Positions 32,939-44,274 are shown, counted from the stretch's first letter. The stretch: DNA of 54,113 nucleotides from Chara braunii (GCA_003427395.1 BFEA01000306.1:819779-873891); one strand, 5' to 3'. Numbers and translations: made by a program. Notes: generated from the letters alone by a model not told the origin.

Positions 32939-34021
32939 TGCAAGGAATACGAGTGTGAACGATATACAGAAAACCAAGTTGCGAGATGTCCAAGTAGTCG
33001 TGTACAAGCAAAGAGCACAATTGCACCCAGAATCCATCCAAATAGAGCAATACAACGAAGTAATGAGCCAATGTTCAAGCCCTCAAGCCACACCAACACA
33101 ACATCCAAAGTCACTCCTCTCTGTCTGGTGCCCAGCGCCTAGCCTACTCTACTCGGCTATCCTACCTACAGTTGTGTTCACGCAACAGGCTCACTTTGAC
33201 TCTCGAAGACCAATGTACATGACGTCAACACCATAGCCGACCTCTCTTCATGCACCAGGTACGCATCTCTTCACCCTCATCAGACCTTGGTAACCCACAC
33301 TCGCCTCCTTCTCAGAAGACCACCAGATCGCCCACATTACCCCCTAGCGCCCAGCAGCCTCGCTATGGCTGCCAGCACCCCGCTGCCCTGCAGCGCTCCA
33401 CTTCACCTCTACACGCCCCGTCAGCGCCCCTGGCTGCAGTGCAGCATCAATGCAGCAGCACAACAACGTGTCTGCATTGCCAACAGGGGCCTGAATACCT
33501 GACCTGGGTTGCCTTACTTCCTATACGGAAGTGGCAGCCTCCTGGATGCTGCGTGTGGCTTGGATGGAAGCTTCCAGTAGCTTCCGATTGGGCCTCAGTC
33601 CCTGCGCCTTGGCCCAAGACTACAGTTGAGGGCCTGGGCCCCTTATACAGTTGGGCACGGCCTCAGTCTCCGAACTTGGGTTGTTTGCTGCATCTGTGCA
33701 GGGCTCCGGAGTAGGTGCGTCAACAGTACTGCTTTTGCATTGGTCGGTGGCCTGCTTCTCAATGTATCGGCCCTGCTTTGTGTGTATGTGCCCAGGCGAA
33801 ACTATCAAGGCCTGGGCCAACTGTATGACGCAGCTTATTGAGGCTCACGCGTCTACTCAACCAACTCCCGTGCTACAAGAGGCCGAATACCCACATAAAA
33901 TTTTGGCCTCTGACGAATATTCCGGACCGCCTTCACTTAGGGCGGGCACTTGGCTTGCTGGGGGGGGGTTGCCCAGAACATGTGATGACTGATAGGGTCA
34001 TGTGAGGGCTCGATCCTCGCA
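32939..34021 (-). repeat. Element 2 3' LTR (1,083 bp)
   Basis: Runs from TGCAAGGAATACGAGTG to ATCCTCGCA on the plus strand and matches 40823-41903 throughout. The minus strand has TGTATAAGG near 33645, a TATA box that the other LTR has lost (TGTAAAGG). The TATA is flanked only by a 4-bp GCCC/GGGC pair. It contains about 20 extra bases near 33448-33470 compared with the 5' LTR. Confidence 0.93.
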
Positions 34022-34036
34022 TTCCATCCCCCTTAG
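34022..34036 (-). other. Element 2 polypurine tract
   Basis: Minus strand reads AAGGGGGATGGAA directly before the LTR start TGCGAGG. This is the expected primer for second-strand synthesis and fixes the LTR edge. Confidence 0.88.
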
Positions 34037-34059
34037 CGTCGAAAGTCCGCTGAGATGCT

Positions 34060-35213
34060 TCATGCTGGTGCCTTCCACTTTAGTTTCTTCTCATAATCGG
34101 CCACGATCTTAGGAGTTGTCTTGACAAGTTCCTCCCTTGTAGTCCATCGATCTTCCTTAGGATCAGTATGATGCGTGAAATGTACTTTGTACTCCCTTGC
34201 ACGTTTAGGAGGTCTACCCCTGCCAGTTGGCTTGGGAACAGGCATGTCTTTGTGGTCCAGGATATCGTCGACGTCCGTGACAACATGGTTGGGGGCAACA
34301 TAGATCGCTGTGATGGGAACTGTGCTGTCTCAGCGGAAGGTGCAAGCTTGGAGGCGTGAAAAACAGGGTAAGTGCGTAGGTGACCAGGGATACGAATGAC
34401 GTACGAGGGACCATCCAAATCATTCCCCACAATGTCTAAGACTTCCCACGGACCGAAATAATGAGGCATTAGTTACCTAGAGATGCCAAACTCCTGTCCC
34501 AACTCAATAGCCTTGACCCAGACACATTCCCCTACATGAAATGAGGTCTGTCGGCGATGCTTGTTCTCATAAGCAATCATGGCTTCCTGAGATTTCTTGA
34601 TGTGTTGGACAGTCCGCTGCTACAATTTCTCATACTGGACACCAAATTCAATGGTTCTAGGAGTTGCCACAGTTCGGTTTTCAGACAGAAGGAAGTCTAG
34701 AGCAGATCTAGGCTTCCATCCAAAATGCAGTTGATTAGGACTGATGTCGGTGGTGTTGTGTACATCATTGTTGTACAGACTGGCGATGGGAGGTAGTTCC
34801 TCATCCCAATCATCCTGGCCGGGTTTGATGTAATGCCTCAGCAGATGCTGCACCACACGGTTCATCTGTTCAGCCAGCCCGTTTGCTTCGGGATGATTCC
34901 CAGAAGTCATCTGAAGCTGGCTGCCCATTTGTTCAGTGGCCTTCTTCCACATCTCACTCGTAAACCTGACATCTCTATCACTAAAATGGTCTTTGGCAGT
35001 CCAAAGTCACCATCCCAGTTGTCTGTGAACAACTTAATGACGTGCTCAGTTCTCGCAGTCTCCGACATTGTAATTAGTCTACCATACTTGGTGAACCTAT
35101 CCACTATGACGAAGATGGTGCGGGATAGAGTGTTTCCTTGGATTTCATGGATACACTGGTGAGCCTATCCACCAATGGGTAAAGGCTTCAATCACCCAAG
35201 CGGGGCTTGAGTT
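34060..35213 (-). pseudogene. Element 2 integrase core and chromodomain, broken
   Basis: The integrase core shows FVIVDRFTKYGRLITM (about 35090) and, after a frameshift, the conserved Glu in GNHPEANGLAEQMNR (about 34890). The first-Asp segment near 35150 has suffered a small deletion and the second-Asp segment reads LVIEMSG. The C-terminal part has FGPWEVLDIVGNDLDGPSYVI and YPVFHASKLAPS, then another frameshift near 34330. The final 60 or so residues are a chromodomain: GRGRPPKRAREYKVHFTHH, then DRWTTREELVKTTPKIVADY, ending at 34060-34062 only 24 bases before the polypurine tract. Several stops also occur, so no integrase can be made. Confidence 0.9.
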
Positions 35214-36399
35214 CACGGCTTGTCCCGCTGACAGACTTGGCAAGTCTGTATGTAAGTCTTTGCGTCGTCTAGTATATTAGGCCACCAAAAGCGTTGTACC
35301 TGGTTAGCAGAAGTTGTCATGTAGCCGAAATGACCTGTCGCGTCATGGCACTCCCCTAAAAATAAACTACGCAAAATCTCCCTAGATGGAACTACTAGTC
35401 TCTTGAATCCTGCCTTTTCAAGAAAGAGCAACCCATCCACCGTCACAAATTCGTCAGAGATGGCCTTGTCCTGGGCCTCAAGTTTGTGGATAATGTCCAC
35501 CGTGATAGGATCTCTGTAGGCTTCCACCAAAGACCGAGTTACATTGCCAGATAAGCCAATTTCAGTAATCAGCGCACCCAGGTAGTCTGCCCTACGCGAC
35601 AACGCATCAGCAACCTTATGGTACTCTCCTTTCACATAGTCTAGCTTGAAGTCATACTGATCTATGGCTTCAATCCAACGTTTGAGTGCAGCTGAGAGAA
35701 CGGTTTGTGTCTTGATCCACTTGAGGGTCTGATGGTCAGTCCTCAAATAGAAGAATCGTCCCAACAAATAGTGGCTCCAGTGGAAAAGTGCTTTGTAAAG
35801 GGCGTAGAGTTCTCTTTCGTAGGTGGACTTTGATAACTTCTTTGATGTGAGGTGTGTCTTGTCTAGGCTGAGCACTTCGTGCCTTCTACGACCTTAGTGA
35901 GCAATACAACAAAATCATCTGCTAACGTAAAATTTTTGTTCTGCCGAACGAAGGTCTTGCCTTCGCATTTGTTTGTTTCTTGGACATCCGTCAACTCTGA
36001 CATCTTTTTGCTCATGTACTCGACCGGTCTCAACTTTTTCCCTTCCTGCTGAGCTAGCATTGCGCCAATGCCGTATTGACTTGCGTCAACGGTTACAACG
36101 AATGACCTTTGTGGGTCGAGTACCAGGAGAACTTCATGGTGCATGAGTGCATGCTTCAAACGTTTGAAAGTTATCTCACACTCGTCGGTCCAGTCCCATG
36201 GCGTATCAAGTCGAGTTAGATCAGTCAAGGAAGATGTGATCGTGCTATAATTCTTTACGAAATTGTGGTAATAACCACACATTCGCGAGAATGATCTGAC
36301 CTCAGCCACAAACTGGGGTCGTGGCCAGTCACGGATGCTAGCCACCTCTACATCTTCGGGCCTAATCCCATCCGCGGATACTTCATGACCCAAGTACAA
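35213..36399 (-). pseudogene. Element 2 RT end, RNase H and integrase zinc finger
   Basis: 36399-35995 gives YLGHEVSADGIRPEDVEV ... FVVTVDASQYGIGAMLAQQ, the RT connection and first acidic residue of RNase H. A stretch of about 150 bases (about 35840-35996) then interrupts the expected run from VEYMSKKM to SKKLSKSTYERELYAL and ends in a stop. The second open frame (35875-35213) carries YERELYALYKALFHWSHYL, RTDHQTLKWIKTQ, a tether and VKGEYHKVADALSRR. It ends with the integrase HHCC site ECHDATGHFGY ... TCQVCQRDKP. Confidence 0.9.
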
Positions 36400-37029
36400 G
36401 ATTCGAGCGCGTCCAAACTCGCATTTTTCTAGATTTATCTTATACTTGTGTTGCTAAAGGAGTGAAAGTACCTTGTCTACATGCTAAGCATGCTCCTCGA
36501 CAGTCTTACTAATATTAAGTACGCCATTCAGCTACACGACGACGAACTTATCTAAGCAGTCATGGAAGATCCTATTCATGGCGTGCTGGAATGTACCCGG
36601 CGCATTGCAAAGGCCAAAGGGCATCACCACAAACTCGTATAGACCATACCTGGTGTGAAATGTGGTTTTGTGCTGGTCCTCTGGTCTTATGGCAATCTAA
36701 TGGTAGCCAAATTTTAAGCCTATCTTGGTGTAGTACCTACATTCCCGCACCTGATCCAATAGGTCGTCGATGCGTGGTAGAGGCTTTGCGTCCTTAACAG
36801 TGACAGCATTGAGGCCTCTATAATCAATGCGCATCCTTAGTGTTCCCCCTTTCTTTGGAACAAATAGGACGGGTGAACCAGAGGGGGAGGTGCTAGGCCA
36901 AATCCAACCCTTCTCTGTGAGCTCTTTCGGTTGTCCTCGGAGCTCGTCCAACTCGGTCGTGTTACTTGGGATGATCTCTATGGCATGGACAACCTCCCTG
37001 TCTCCGACCTCTGTAGGCTCCTCAAACAT
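36400..37029 (-). pseudogene. Element 2 reverse transcriptase, catalytic box destroyed
   Basis: The frame from 37029 reads VVHAIEIIPSN, SGSPVLFVPKKGG, MRIDYRGLNAVTVKDAKPLP and IDDLLDQVRECRYYTKI, then a stop at 36697-36699. The same frame continues with [19 protein letters not shown] and [17 protein letters not shown]. At the YLDD position (about 36523-36534) the sequence reads stop-Leu-Asn-Gly: Tyr has become TAG and both catalytic Asp codons are replaced. Two further stops follow before the EKCEFGRARILYLGHE thumb segment. This copy cannot encode an active polymerase. Confidence 0.92.
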
Positions 37030-37403
37030 ATTAGGGCACTTAGCGTCAATGGTCTCTATTCTCTGGAGGTGTTTTAACGGCCTCCCCTTTCTCAGAGACA
37101 GACTAGGTACATACCTTCCTCTTGGTTTTGTTTGTGATACTTATAAAACGCAGGTGCGCATAAGCACCCATAGGAGTCTATTAACCTACTGGCTTTGTAC
37201 TTTGTCAGTCTAACGGTCCTCCCATTAGGTAACTCCTGCTTTAGCACCTTGTCCTAGTCAAAACTGGGGCTTGGCAACCTCGAGGTAGTACATTCCCAAC
37301 AACATGTCGAAAGGCAAATTGACGATCACCAGGAATGATATTCTATGATTTATTTCTCGTCATGGATAAGTGCGGACCACCTCCTTCATGTAGTCCTCCA
37401 CCA

Positions 37404-37739
37404 TCATGCGCTCTTTGTTGACCTAGAAGATGCTACCAGTCTACTAAGGCACTGCACCCGGTCCTTTAGGCGCAATCTCTCAACGTAGTCGCGATTTATG
37501 AAGTTTCGTGTGGTGTCGATGTCTACGAAGGCACCGCACTTGCGGCCACCCACACCAACTTCCACAACAAAATGCTCCCCTCTAGGACCTCTACTTAGCG
37601 CCACCCAGGACTCACGAGGGTCCCTTGCCGACCACTCACCTTGAAGGTCCTCTAAGGCTTCAGACGCATCCAACGTACGGAGTATAGTTGGGTCCGAATC
37701 CTTCTGTGGGGTGACTAAGGAGTCAATAACTTCGGCCAA
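37404..37739 (-). pseudogene. Element 2 protease region, degenerate active site
   Basis: An open frame of 111 codons holds VEVGVGGRKCGAFVDIDTTRNFINRDYVERLRL, which aligns with the retropepsin segment where Gypsy elements have a D-[ST]-G triad. Here the triplet reads DID or DTT, with no glycine, so catalysis is unlikely. The upstream 60 residues (acidic, DLQGEWSARDPRESW) look like the spacer between nucleocapsid and protease. 37030-37403 continues the region in other frames with stops. Confidence 0.75.
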
Positions 37740-37869
37740 ATCTTGAAACGGGGAGGGTACATCACCCGCTTTAACGAGAATAAAAGCAGTACAACTACTG
37801 GCCCTTAGTGTTTCCCGAGCTGGAGCTCATAGAGGCCCCAAACCGAGAAGAAGGAAACCCGCCCTTAGG

Positions 37870-39555
37870 AGGGATCTTCAGCAAGACCTTCGCTTTCTTG
37901 CACTTCCACCAGCTGATGGCCATATTCGCCGCAGCTTATGCAAGCCCCACGCTGCCAACGGTCCCGCCCCAAGCAGCTATTTTGTTTGGGTTGGCGGCTT
38001 GCCCTAGACTCCTTTGCTGACCACCCTTGCCACGACCACTTGCCTTAGTCTTAACTGTTGCTCGAGGTTGCTACCCTCAACACTATCCTCACCTTCCAAC
38101 TCTGCACTCTCCACAAGCTCAGAAACATCATCGATCTCAGTCTGATTCCCATCGGAATCAACCATCATCCATCGACTACCCTTCTTCTTCCACTCTTGTG
38201 GAGCCTTCTTCTTTCTTCCGTCCGCAAGGGGGGGGTTGAGCACCACCCAGCGTAGCCTCTAAGTCTAGGGCCTTCTTAATAATGTCTCAAACGTGTGATA
38301 CTCGAGTCGAGCCTCGCTGGCTAATAAGTTCTTGATGTCTGTGGGAAGACATCTCAAGAACATGGTCAATAAGACCTGTGGATTATACCCCACACCTGGA
38401 ACGACGATCAGTCGTGGTAAGTTTGCACACCGATTTATGCTTCCTAGTATCAAGTTTTAGTAACCCATCAGTGGCTATCTGTGCCTGATGAGGGTTGTGC
38501 TACCGCGCTCCTACCAAGTCCATAAAGCTCTCTAGGGTATGGGTCTGCGCCCAATCACCCATGTTTCTGTGGAATCCCTTTGAAGCTATCAGTCCGTTCA
38601 TCCAGCGAGTTGTCAAACCCTCTAAATAAGATGCAGCAGTTATCACCTACTCCTCTACAAATGTCCTCTTTGCCCTCACCCACACTGGCACCGTTCTCAA
38701 CCACAATTCGAGAGCCTCATCCTTCTTATCTCCTAAGAATGTTGGAGGTGGTTTCAGGAGGGTCTTCGGGTACCAAGGTAATTGTTGTCCCGCTGGCGGG
38801 ACAGGTGGCGACTGTGGTGTAGCTCTAGTGGCTGGACCAGAAGATGCAAAAGCAACAGTCTGAGATAGAGCTGTTGCAGAAGTACCGCTTTGTGCTGATC
38901 CGGACCGAGCGGCATAAGGGGCCTGTCATCACTAAGAATGGCAGCGATGGCAAAGCTTCTGGCTTGACTCCTAGCCTTTGTATGGCGTTCAGGATCTGGT
39001 CCAGGGTATCCTGGATTGCATCCATTTTGCTGTCCATGTATGCGTGCATGGACAAAATGCTCGCCTTGACAACTTTCATGTTGTTGTCCAAGGTAGAGTC
39101 ATCTAAACCCTCTAGTGCAGCTTTGTCTGCCTCTCTGGTCTCCTATTTCTAATTTCTTTTTCTCTTTCAGTAGTTTTTCTAAGTTTCTCCACGAGCCTTA
39201 TGCGAATCCTCTCTACTTGTTGGAGCTCCATCTTCTCTCGGATGCGTGGAGGCGGCGAGCTGAACTGCAAGCCCGCCATCTGACTAGTGCCAGCTCCTGA
39301 CGTACTGGAGATGACATGCAAGATGGTCTGTTGACCAGTTGAGATCACAGTAGATGTCGCTGAAGAGGTAGCCATTGCTACCGCGCTAGCTGTTGCGGCT
39401 GCCAGCGCAGTCTCTCGATTACGGGCCCTAGCTTCGGCCCTTAGTCTTCTTTCGTCTCCTGGTAGGACCTGGAACACTAAGGGTATCCTACCGGTATCCC
39501 TTCGTGTCTGCCTCTTATCGTCGGCTGTACCTTCACCACCCTCTAATCCACTCAT
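37870..39555 (-). pseudogene. Element 2 gag, broken
   Basis: Starts with ATG at 39555 (MSGLEGGEGTADDKRQTRRD) and an Arg/Ala-rich N-terminus with a helical segment (MELQQVERIRIRLVEKLRK). 39091-38825 carries MDSKMDAIQDTLDQILNAIQ. The capsid-like part includes TFLGDKKDEALELWLRTVP (near 38720), followed by a TAG. 38453-38265 has LTMFLRCLPTDIKNLLASE. A CCHC zinc knuckle at about 37899-37942 begins CISCGEYGH and shifts frame by one base before its last Cys. The start codon choice is supported by the frame opening and by the distance from the primer-binding site (1.25 kb). Confidence 0.82.
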
Positions 39556-40805
39556 CGACTAGGCAGACGTTGCCTGTACTAGTGTCCTCACTGGGACCTA
39601 CCAAAGCATGCGTCTGATCGGTTCAAAAAACAAATAAACTAAATTTATGTAAGGCGAGTTACCTAGGCCACTCGTCAAGCGGCATCAACAACGCCTACAT
39701 AGACTGTACACATAGTCTACCTCTATCCTGATTAGTTCTGCACAAAAGTTTTTAAGAAGAACTGACTATGGTAGATTACAGTCCTACTCTAGGTTGTCTG
39801 TTAGGTGTCAGCAGTCTGTTAACCAACTAATCAAAATAAAAATAAACTACTGTGAGAAGATGTATGCTCAATGGGTATGATAGTGATGTTCAGTTGAGAC
39901 CTCAATTGGAATCCCCTTCCCCTGTATCCAACGTACATGTGAGCATCATCAAGCAGTTGTGGCTAAGGTGTGCAACAACGGCCCACCCCTATGCCCAAGA
40001 CGTATGCTTATGACCAGCCTCCCGTTATTTACCCTCGCGTGCAACGAGCCTTACGACTGACTGATTTGGCTGATCAAGAGGCAATTTAAGGACAACCCCC
40101 GAGAGTCCTCAAGAATTATTTAACGTCGCAATCAAGACGATCATAGCCAGTGGACAGTTCAAACCCCAACCGGAAATGTTTATAGACGGTCTGGGAGCGT
40201 CTGCTTAGGACTGGTCAGTCTGCACACCCCTTCTATCAGCGCAGCAAAGAGCCTCAATGGACAAAGCAGCATAGCCTGCGTGTACTACTCCCATGGGTTG
40301 GCATGGTGACCGTGACCCGTGCTTCGACCAGGGCCCTTCAGAGGCACCGCCCTCTCCTACCAGATGCGCCACCAGGAAGAATGCCGTCTCTCAAGATAGA
40401 GCGCACACGACTCCTCACCAAAGAGAGGACACTCAAAGTTCGACTCACTTCCTCACGGTAAGAAGAGATTGGGAGGGTACATAATGAATGGGAACAACGA
40501 ACCTTGAAATAGCTGGCCCCAACCACAGATTTCTCACCAATTGGGCCGACGTGCATTTCGATGACCGGTCAGTAGCCTCGGTACCACCTACAACGCAATG
40601 CAGTGCCACCTCAACCAAAATGGCACGTCAGCATGCTCTCGTCATCATACATACACCCGTTGTCGTCACAACCTTCCAGCGGCCGGCCCCTCTACCTGGG
40701 CCACGCTCAATCAAGCCAGCGCCAAAGTACCCTTACTGCACATGAAGCATCGTCAACGCACCAAGTAACAATGTCGCCGGCGCCAGGTAAGCGGCGATCA
40801 CGAAA
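39556..40805 (-). other. Element 2 leader
   Basis: Untranslated leader of 1.25 kb between gag and primer-binding site. No gene was seen. A few CCACGTCAGC-like words occur close to the primer end (GGCACGTCAGCATGC at 40622), far fewer than in the element 1 leader. Confidence 0.7.
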
Positions 40806-40819
40806 CAGATCTGATACCA
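40806..40819 (-). other. Element 2 primer-binding site (tRNA-iMet)
   Basis: Minus strand reads TGGTATCAGATCTG three bases after the LTR end; the first nine or ten bases match the initiator tRNA-Met site TGGTATCAGAGC. The spacing matches element 1. Confidence 0.88.
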
Positions 40820-40822
40820 AAT

Positions 40823-41903
40823 TGCAAGGAATAAGAGTGTGAACGATATACAGAAAACCAAGTTGCGAAATCACACAGATCTCCAAGTAGTCGTGTACAA
40901 GCAGAGAGCACAATTGCACCAAGAATCCATCCAAATAGAGAAATACAATGAAGTAATGAGCCAATGTTCAAGCCCTCAGGCCACACCAAAACAATATCCA
41001 AAGTCGCTCCTCTCTGTCTGGCGCCCAGCGCCTAGCCTACTCTACTCGACTATCCTACCTACAGTTGTGTTCACGCAACAAGCTCACTTCGACAATCGAA
41101 GACCAATGTACATGACGTCAACACCATACCCGACCTCTCCTCATGCACCAGATACACATCTCTTCCTCCTCGTCAGACCTTGGTAACCCACACTCGCCTC
41201 CTTCCCAGAAGACCACCACATCGCCCACATTACCCCCTACCGTGTAGCAGCCTGGCTATGGCTGCCAGCGCACCACTGCCTTGCATCGCCCCACTTCACC
41301 TCTACGGGCCCCGTCAGTGTCCCTGACCGCAGCGCAGCGTCTGTCCGCATTGCCAACGCGGGCCAGAATACCTGGCCTGGGCTGCCTTACTTCTATATGG
41401 AAGTGGCAGCCTCCTGGATGCTGCATGTGGCCTGGCTGGAAGCTTCCAGTAGCTTCCGAATAGGCCTCAGCCCCTGCGCCCAAGCCCGAGACTACAGTTG
41501 AGGGCCTGGGCCCCCTTTACAGTTGGGCACAGCCAGAGTCTCCGGACTTGGGCTGCTTGCTGCATCTGTGCAGGGCTCCGAGGTAGGTGCGTCGACAATA
41601 CTGCTTTTGCATAGGCCGGTAGCCCACTTCTCAATGTATCGGCCCTACTTTGTGTGTATGTGCCCAGGCGCAACACTCAAGGCCTGGGCCAACTGTATGA
41701 CGCAGCTTACTGAGGCTCACACGTCTACTCAAGCAACTAGCGTGCAGCAAGAGCCTGAATACCCACATATGAAAGTGTCGAAAGTTTGGCCTCTAACGAA
41801 TATTCAGGCCTGCCTTCACTTAGGGCGGGCACTCCGCTTGCTGGGGGCCTTTGCCTAGAACATGTGATGTCTGATAGGGTCCTGTGAGGGCTCGATCCTC
41901 GCA
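40823..41903 (-). repeat. Element 2 5' LTR (1,081 bp)
   Basis: Partner of 32939-34021. Ends at ATCCTCGCA (41903), followed by the target duplication TTCA. The TATA equivalent near 41515 is mutated, so this copy's promoter is probably weakened. Confidence 0.93.
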
Positions 41904-41907
41904 TTCA

Positions 41908-42290
41908 TTTTCTTTTTCTATTTTGTTGTTTTCATATTATTATTACAAGTGGACCTGCCGCGGCTACGCCGCGGCGAAGGACAATGACAAAAACATTTGC
42001 TAAAAAACCCAGCCATCAGTTGGACCCCATCTTTGCAATGTACCCCGATCGAACGCTGCCCAACTTCGCAAAATGCCCCAGCAGTTGCCAAGTTTCGTAG
42101 ATGCAATTGCAAAAGGGCAAGCAAATTTGAACACCCACGTGACAGGGGCATAACACAAACATGTCAATCCAAAAGGCCATTCCACTGTGCCCATATCTTT
42201 AGGGGACATTTTGACATATATCTCAACTCATGGGGGTACTTGGAAAATTAACCACCCCAAAAAAGAAGGAGACACTCTCTCTCTTCCCCC
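41908..42290. other. No gene seen
   Basis: Unique-looking stretch right of element 2, containing a CCGCGGCTACGCCGCGGCG inverted word near 41957. Nothing coding was recognised. Confidence 0.5.
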
Positions 42291-42345
42291 CCCCCCCCAA
42301 AAAAAAAAAGGAGTGTGTGTGTGTGAGAGAGAGAGAGTCACAACA

Positions 42346-42380
<35 letters not shown>

Positions 42381-42557
42381 GGTACATCCATCGATAGGAT
42401 GAGCAAAATTGAATGAATCTACCGCTAGAACATCGAAATATACACTACTACAGGCGCGCGTGTGTGTGTGTGTGTGTGTGCCGGATTCATTCGGATTTTG
42501 CTCATCCTATCAATGGAAGTAGCCTCTCTCTATCTCTCTGCGTGCATGGCTGGAAAA

Positions 42558-42637
<80 letters not shown>

Positions 42638-42743
42638 GTGGCTGGCCTCACGCTACTTCCATCTATAGGATGAGCAAAATCGAATGAATTTTCCGCTAGA
42701 ACATCGAAATATACACTACTACACGTGTGTGTGTGTAAGAGAG

Positions 42744-42774
<31 letters not shown>

Positions 42775-42960
42775 GAAATAGAGAGAAAGAGAGAGGGTAC
42801 TTTCATCGTCAGGATGAGCACAATCGAACAAATCTACCGCTAGAGCATGGAAATATACACTGTCTGATTCAGATTTTGCTCATCCTATAGATGGAAGTAG
42901 CCCATCTCTATCTCTCTGCGTGCATGGCTGGAAAACTCTCTCTCTCTCTCTCTCGTGCGC
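42290..42960. repeat. Microsatellites arranged around an inverted-repeat unit
   Basis: Runs of C, A, GT, GA, (AC)n at 42342-42380, (GT)n at 42461-42480, (CT)n at 42558-42579, (AC)n at 42580-42636, (GATA)n at 42745-42775 and (CT)n at 42935-42953. Between them a unit recurs: GGATGAGCAAAATCGAATGAA...CCGCTAGAACATCGAAATATACACT at 42397, 42668 and 42812, and in inverse form ATTCATTCGGATTTTGCTCATCC at about 42485 and 42867. The inverse copies are followed by TGGAAGTAGCC...GCATGGCTGGAAAACTCTC. The forward and inverse halves would pair, giving a foldback unit with SSRs at its edges. Confidence 0.85.
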
Positions 42961-43559
42961 GCGTCCTCCCTTTCACACCGCTCAACAACAACAAATGATA
43001 GATCATCCTTCTCCCACTCCCCCTCCTGCTGCTCCTCCCGCCCCTGATCCTCCCCCCGCTCCCACTACTGCTCCTGCCCCCAGCAGGACAGGAGGCCATG
43101 GGGAGGGAAGTCGGTCATCCCACAACTCCTCCTCCCACTCATCGCCCTGCCCATCATCGTCATGTGCCACTGTCTGCTCCCGCGTGTTGTTCCTCCCTGC
43201 CCCCCCTGTTGCATACCGTAAGGGTGCAGACCAGAACAAGAACCGACCTCTCTCACATAGCACAAGATAGCGCAGTGAAAGGCTAAAATACCAATGATTA
43301 GACCAATCAATGTGGCCATGCAGATCAAACATACATCATCATCGTTCCATGGTGTGAAGGAGCCTGGCGCTCACACAAGAAGAACGCGCCAGTCCCCAAC
43401 CATACATAGACGAAGAATTGGGGGGTTAGACTAAGAAGAGGGGGAAGATGGGAATGTCGTCAACACCAAGTCTTTGGTACAGGTCCCAAATAATCCCTCG
43501 TCCAATGTCTCAATCCCAATGTCGAGTCTGGATCCAAATGTCGTTAAGTCCCAAAGTCA

Positions 43560-43562
<3 letters not shown>

Positions 43563-43594
<32 letters not shown>

Positions 43595-43712
43595 GTAGTA
43601 GTAGTAGTAGTAGTAGTAGTCTGTAGATACTGAGAAGCACACAGCGAGAGGGTGAGGGAGAGACGGTGGACTTAAAAGAGGAAGAAGAAGATCTCTCTCT
43701 CTCTCTCTCTCT
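43563..43712. repeat. (CT)n, (GTA)n and (CT)n microsatellites
   Basis: (CT)15 at 43563-43591, (GTA)n at about 43592-43620, and a second CT run at 43691-43712. 42961-43562 between the clusters is C-rich (CCTCCCGCTCC) without a gene. Confidence 0.92.
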
Positions 43713-43719
43713 CCAGTAC

Positions 43720-44259
43720 TAACCTGTGAAGGTGGCGCCTTGTTGCAGGTACATCGAAGACGAAGCTGGAGCTACGGCGCCATAGGTAAGTCTCCCTGGC
43801 CTCCGCCAACCCTCTCTCTCTCTCCAACGCTACTCGAGCTCCTAATAGCGCCCAGCGTTGAAGGTCACTCCTAACGCTGCTACTACTACTGCAGCGCTCC
43901 TCCAGAGTGTCGCTGCCGAATCCTGAAGACTGCCTCCTGCCTCCTGCACGTGAAGTGCCCGTGAACTGCATGGGAAGTCCCTATGAGCTACCTGCAGCCT
44001 GCAGGGCGGGCCAGTTCTATATAGTGTTGGCCCGTCTGTGAGGCTGCTCTTGCCAATGCCGAAATGTGCTAGACCCTGGCGTTGAAGTTCAAACAAAGGT
44101 TGTCTTGAAACAGGCCCAAAATGGCCTGTGCTGAACCCTGGTCTGACGCCTGAGTTTCAGGGCAGGTCGACTTTTAGGCTGAAACGACACAGGGCCTGTA
44201 GGGCCCTTATTTTTCGTCTGGTCGAGCCCTGCAGGCCCGTGTGGCTGCGCTGTATGCCA
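43720..44259 (-). repeat. Element 3 3' LTR (left end not found)
   Basis: The right edge is set by CA at 44259 followed on the plus strand by CCTCCCCCCCTCCTT, which on the minus strand is an AAGGAGGGGGGGAGG polypurine tract leading into TGGCATACAG. The minus-strand TATATA inside the inverted repeat 44007-44034 gives a U3 of about 235 bp. The left edge is a guess, placed after the CT microsatellite. Confidence 0.5.
44007..44034 (-). promoter_or_regulatory. TATA box in the loop of a 7-bp inverted repeat (element 3 LTR)
   Basis: CGGGCCA and TGGCCCG form a perfect stem around the 14-base loop GTTCTATATAGTGT. CTATATAG is a TATA box on either strand; the minus strand fits the direction of element 3. 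Confidence 0.6.
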
Positions 44260-44274
44260 CCTCCCCCCCTCCTT
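44260..44274 (-). other. Element 3 polypurine tract
   Basis: Fifteen purines on the minus strand (AAGGAGGGGGGGAGG) directly before the LTR start TGG. It lies about 150 bases past the stop of the integrase remnant. Confidence 0.65.

Larger units (their letters stand above)
32939..41903 (-). mobile_element. Ty3/Gypsy chromovirus (element 2), full length, defective
   Basis: An 8,965-bp element on the minus strand with 5' LTR 40823-41903, primer-binding site 40806-40819, leader, gag (39555 to about 37870), protease, RT, RNase H, integrase and chromodomain (to 34060), a clear polypurine tract (34022-34036) and 3' LTR 32939-34021. Both flanks show the 4-bp target duplication TTCA (32935-32938 and 41904-41907). 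The LTRs differ by only 2 bp in length but carry many substitutions and compensating indels, so it is an old copy. Catalytic motifs are lost from RT, and protease lacks its normal triad, so it cannot move by itself. Confidence 0.94.

Noticed and set aside
38027-38255. Plus-strand open frames within element 2 gag
   Set aside because: Shadows of the gag coding strand.
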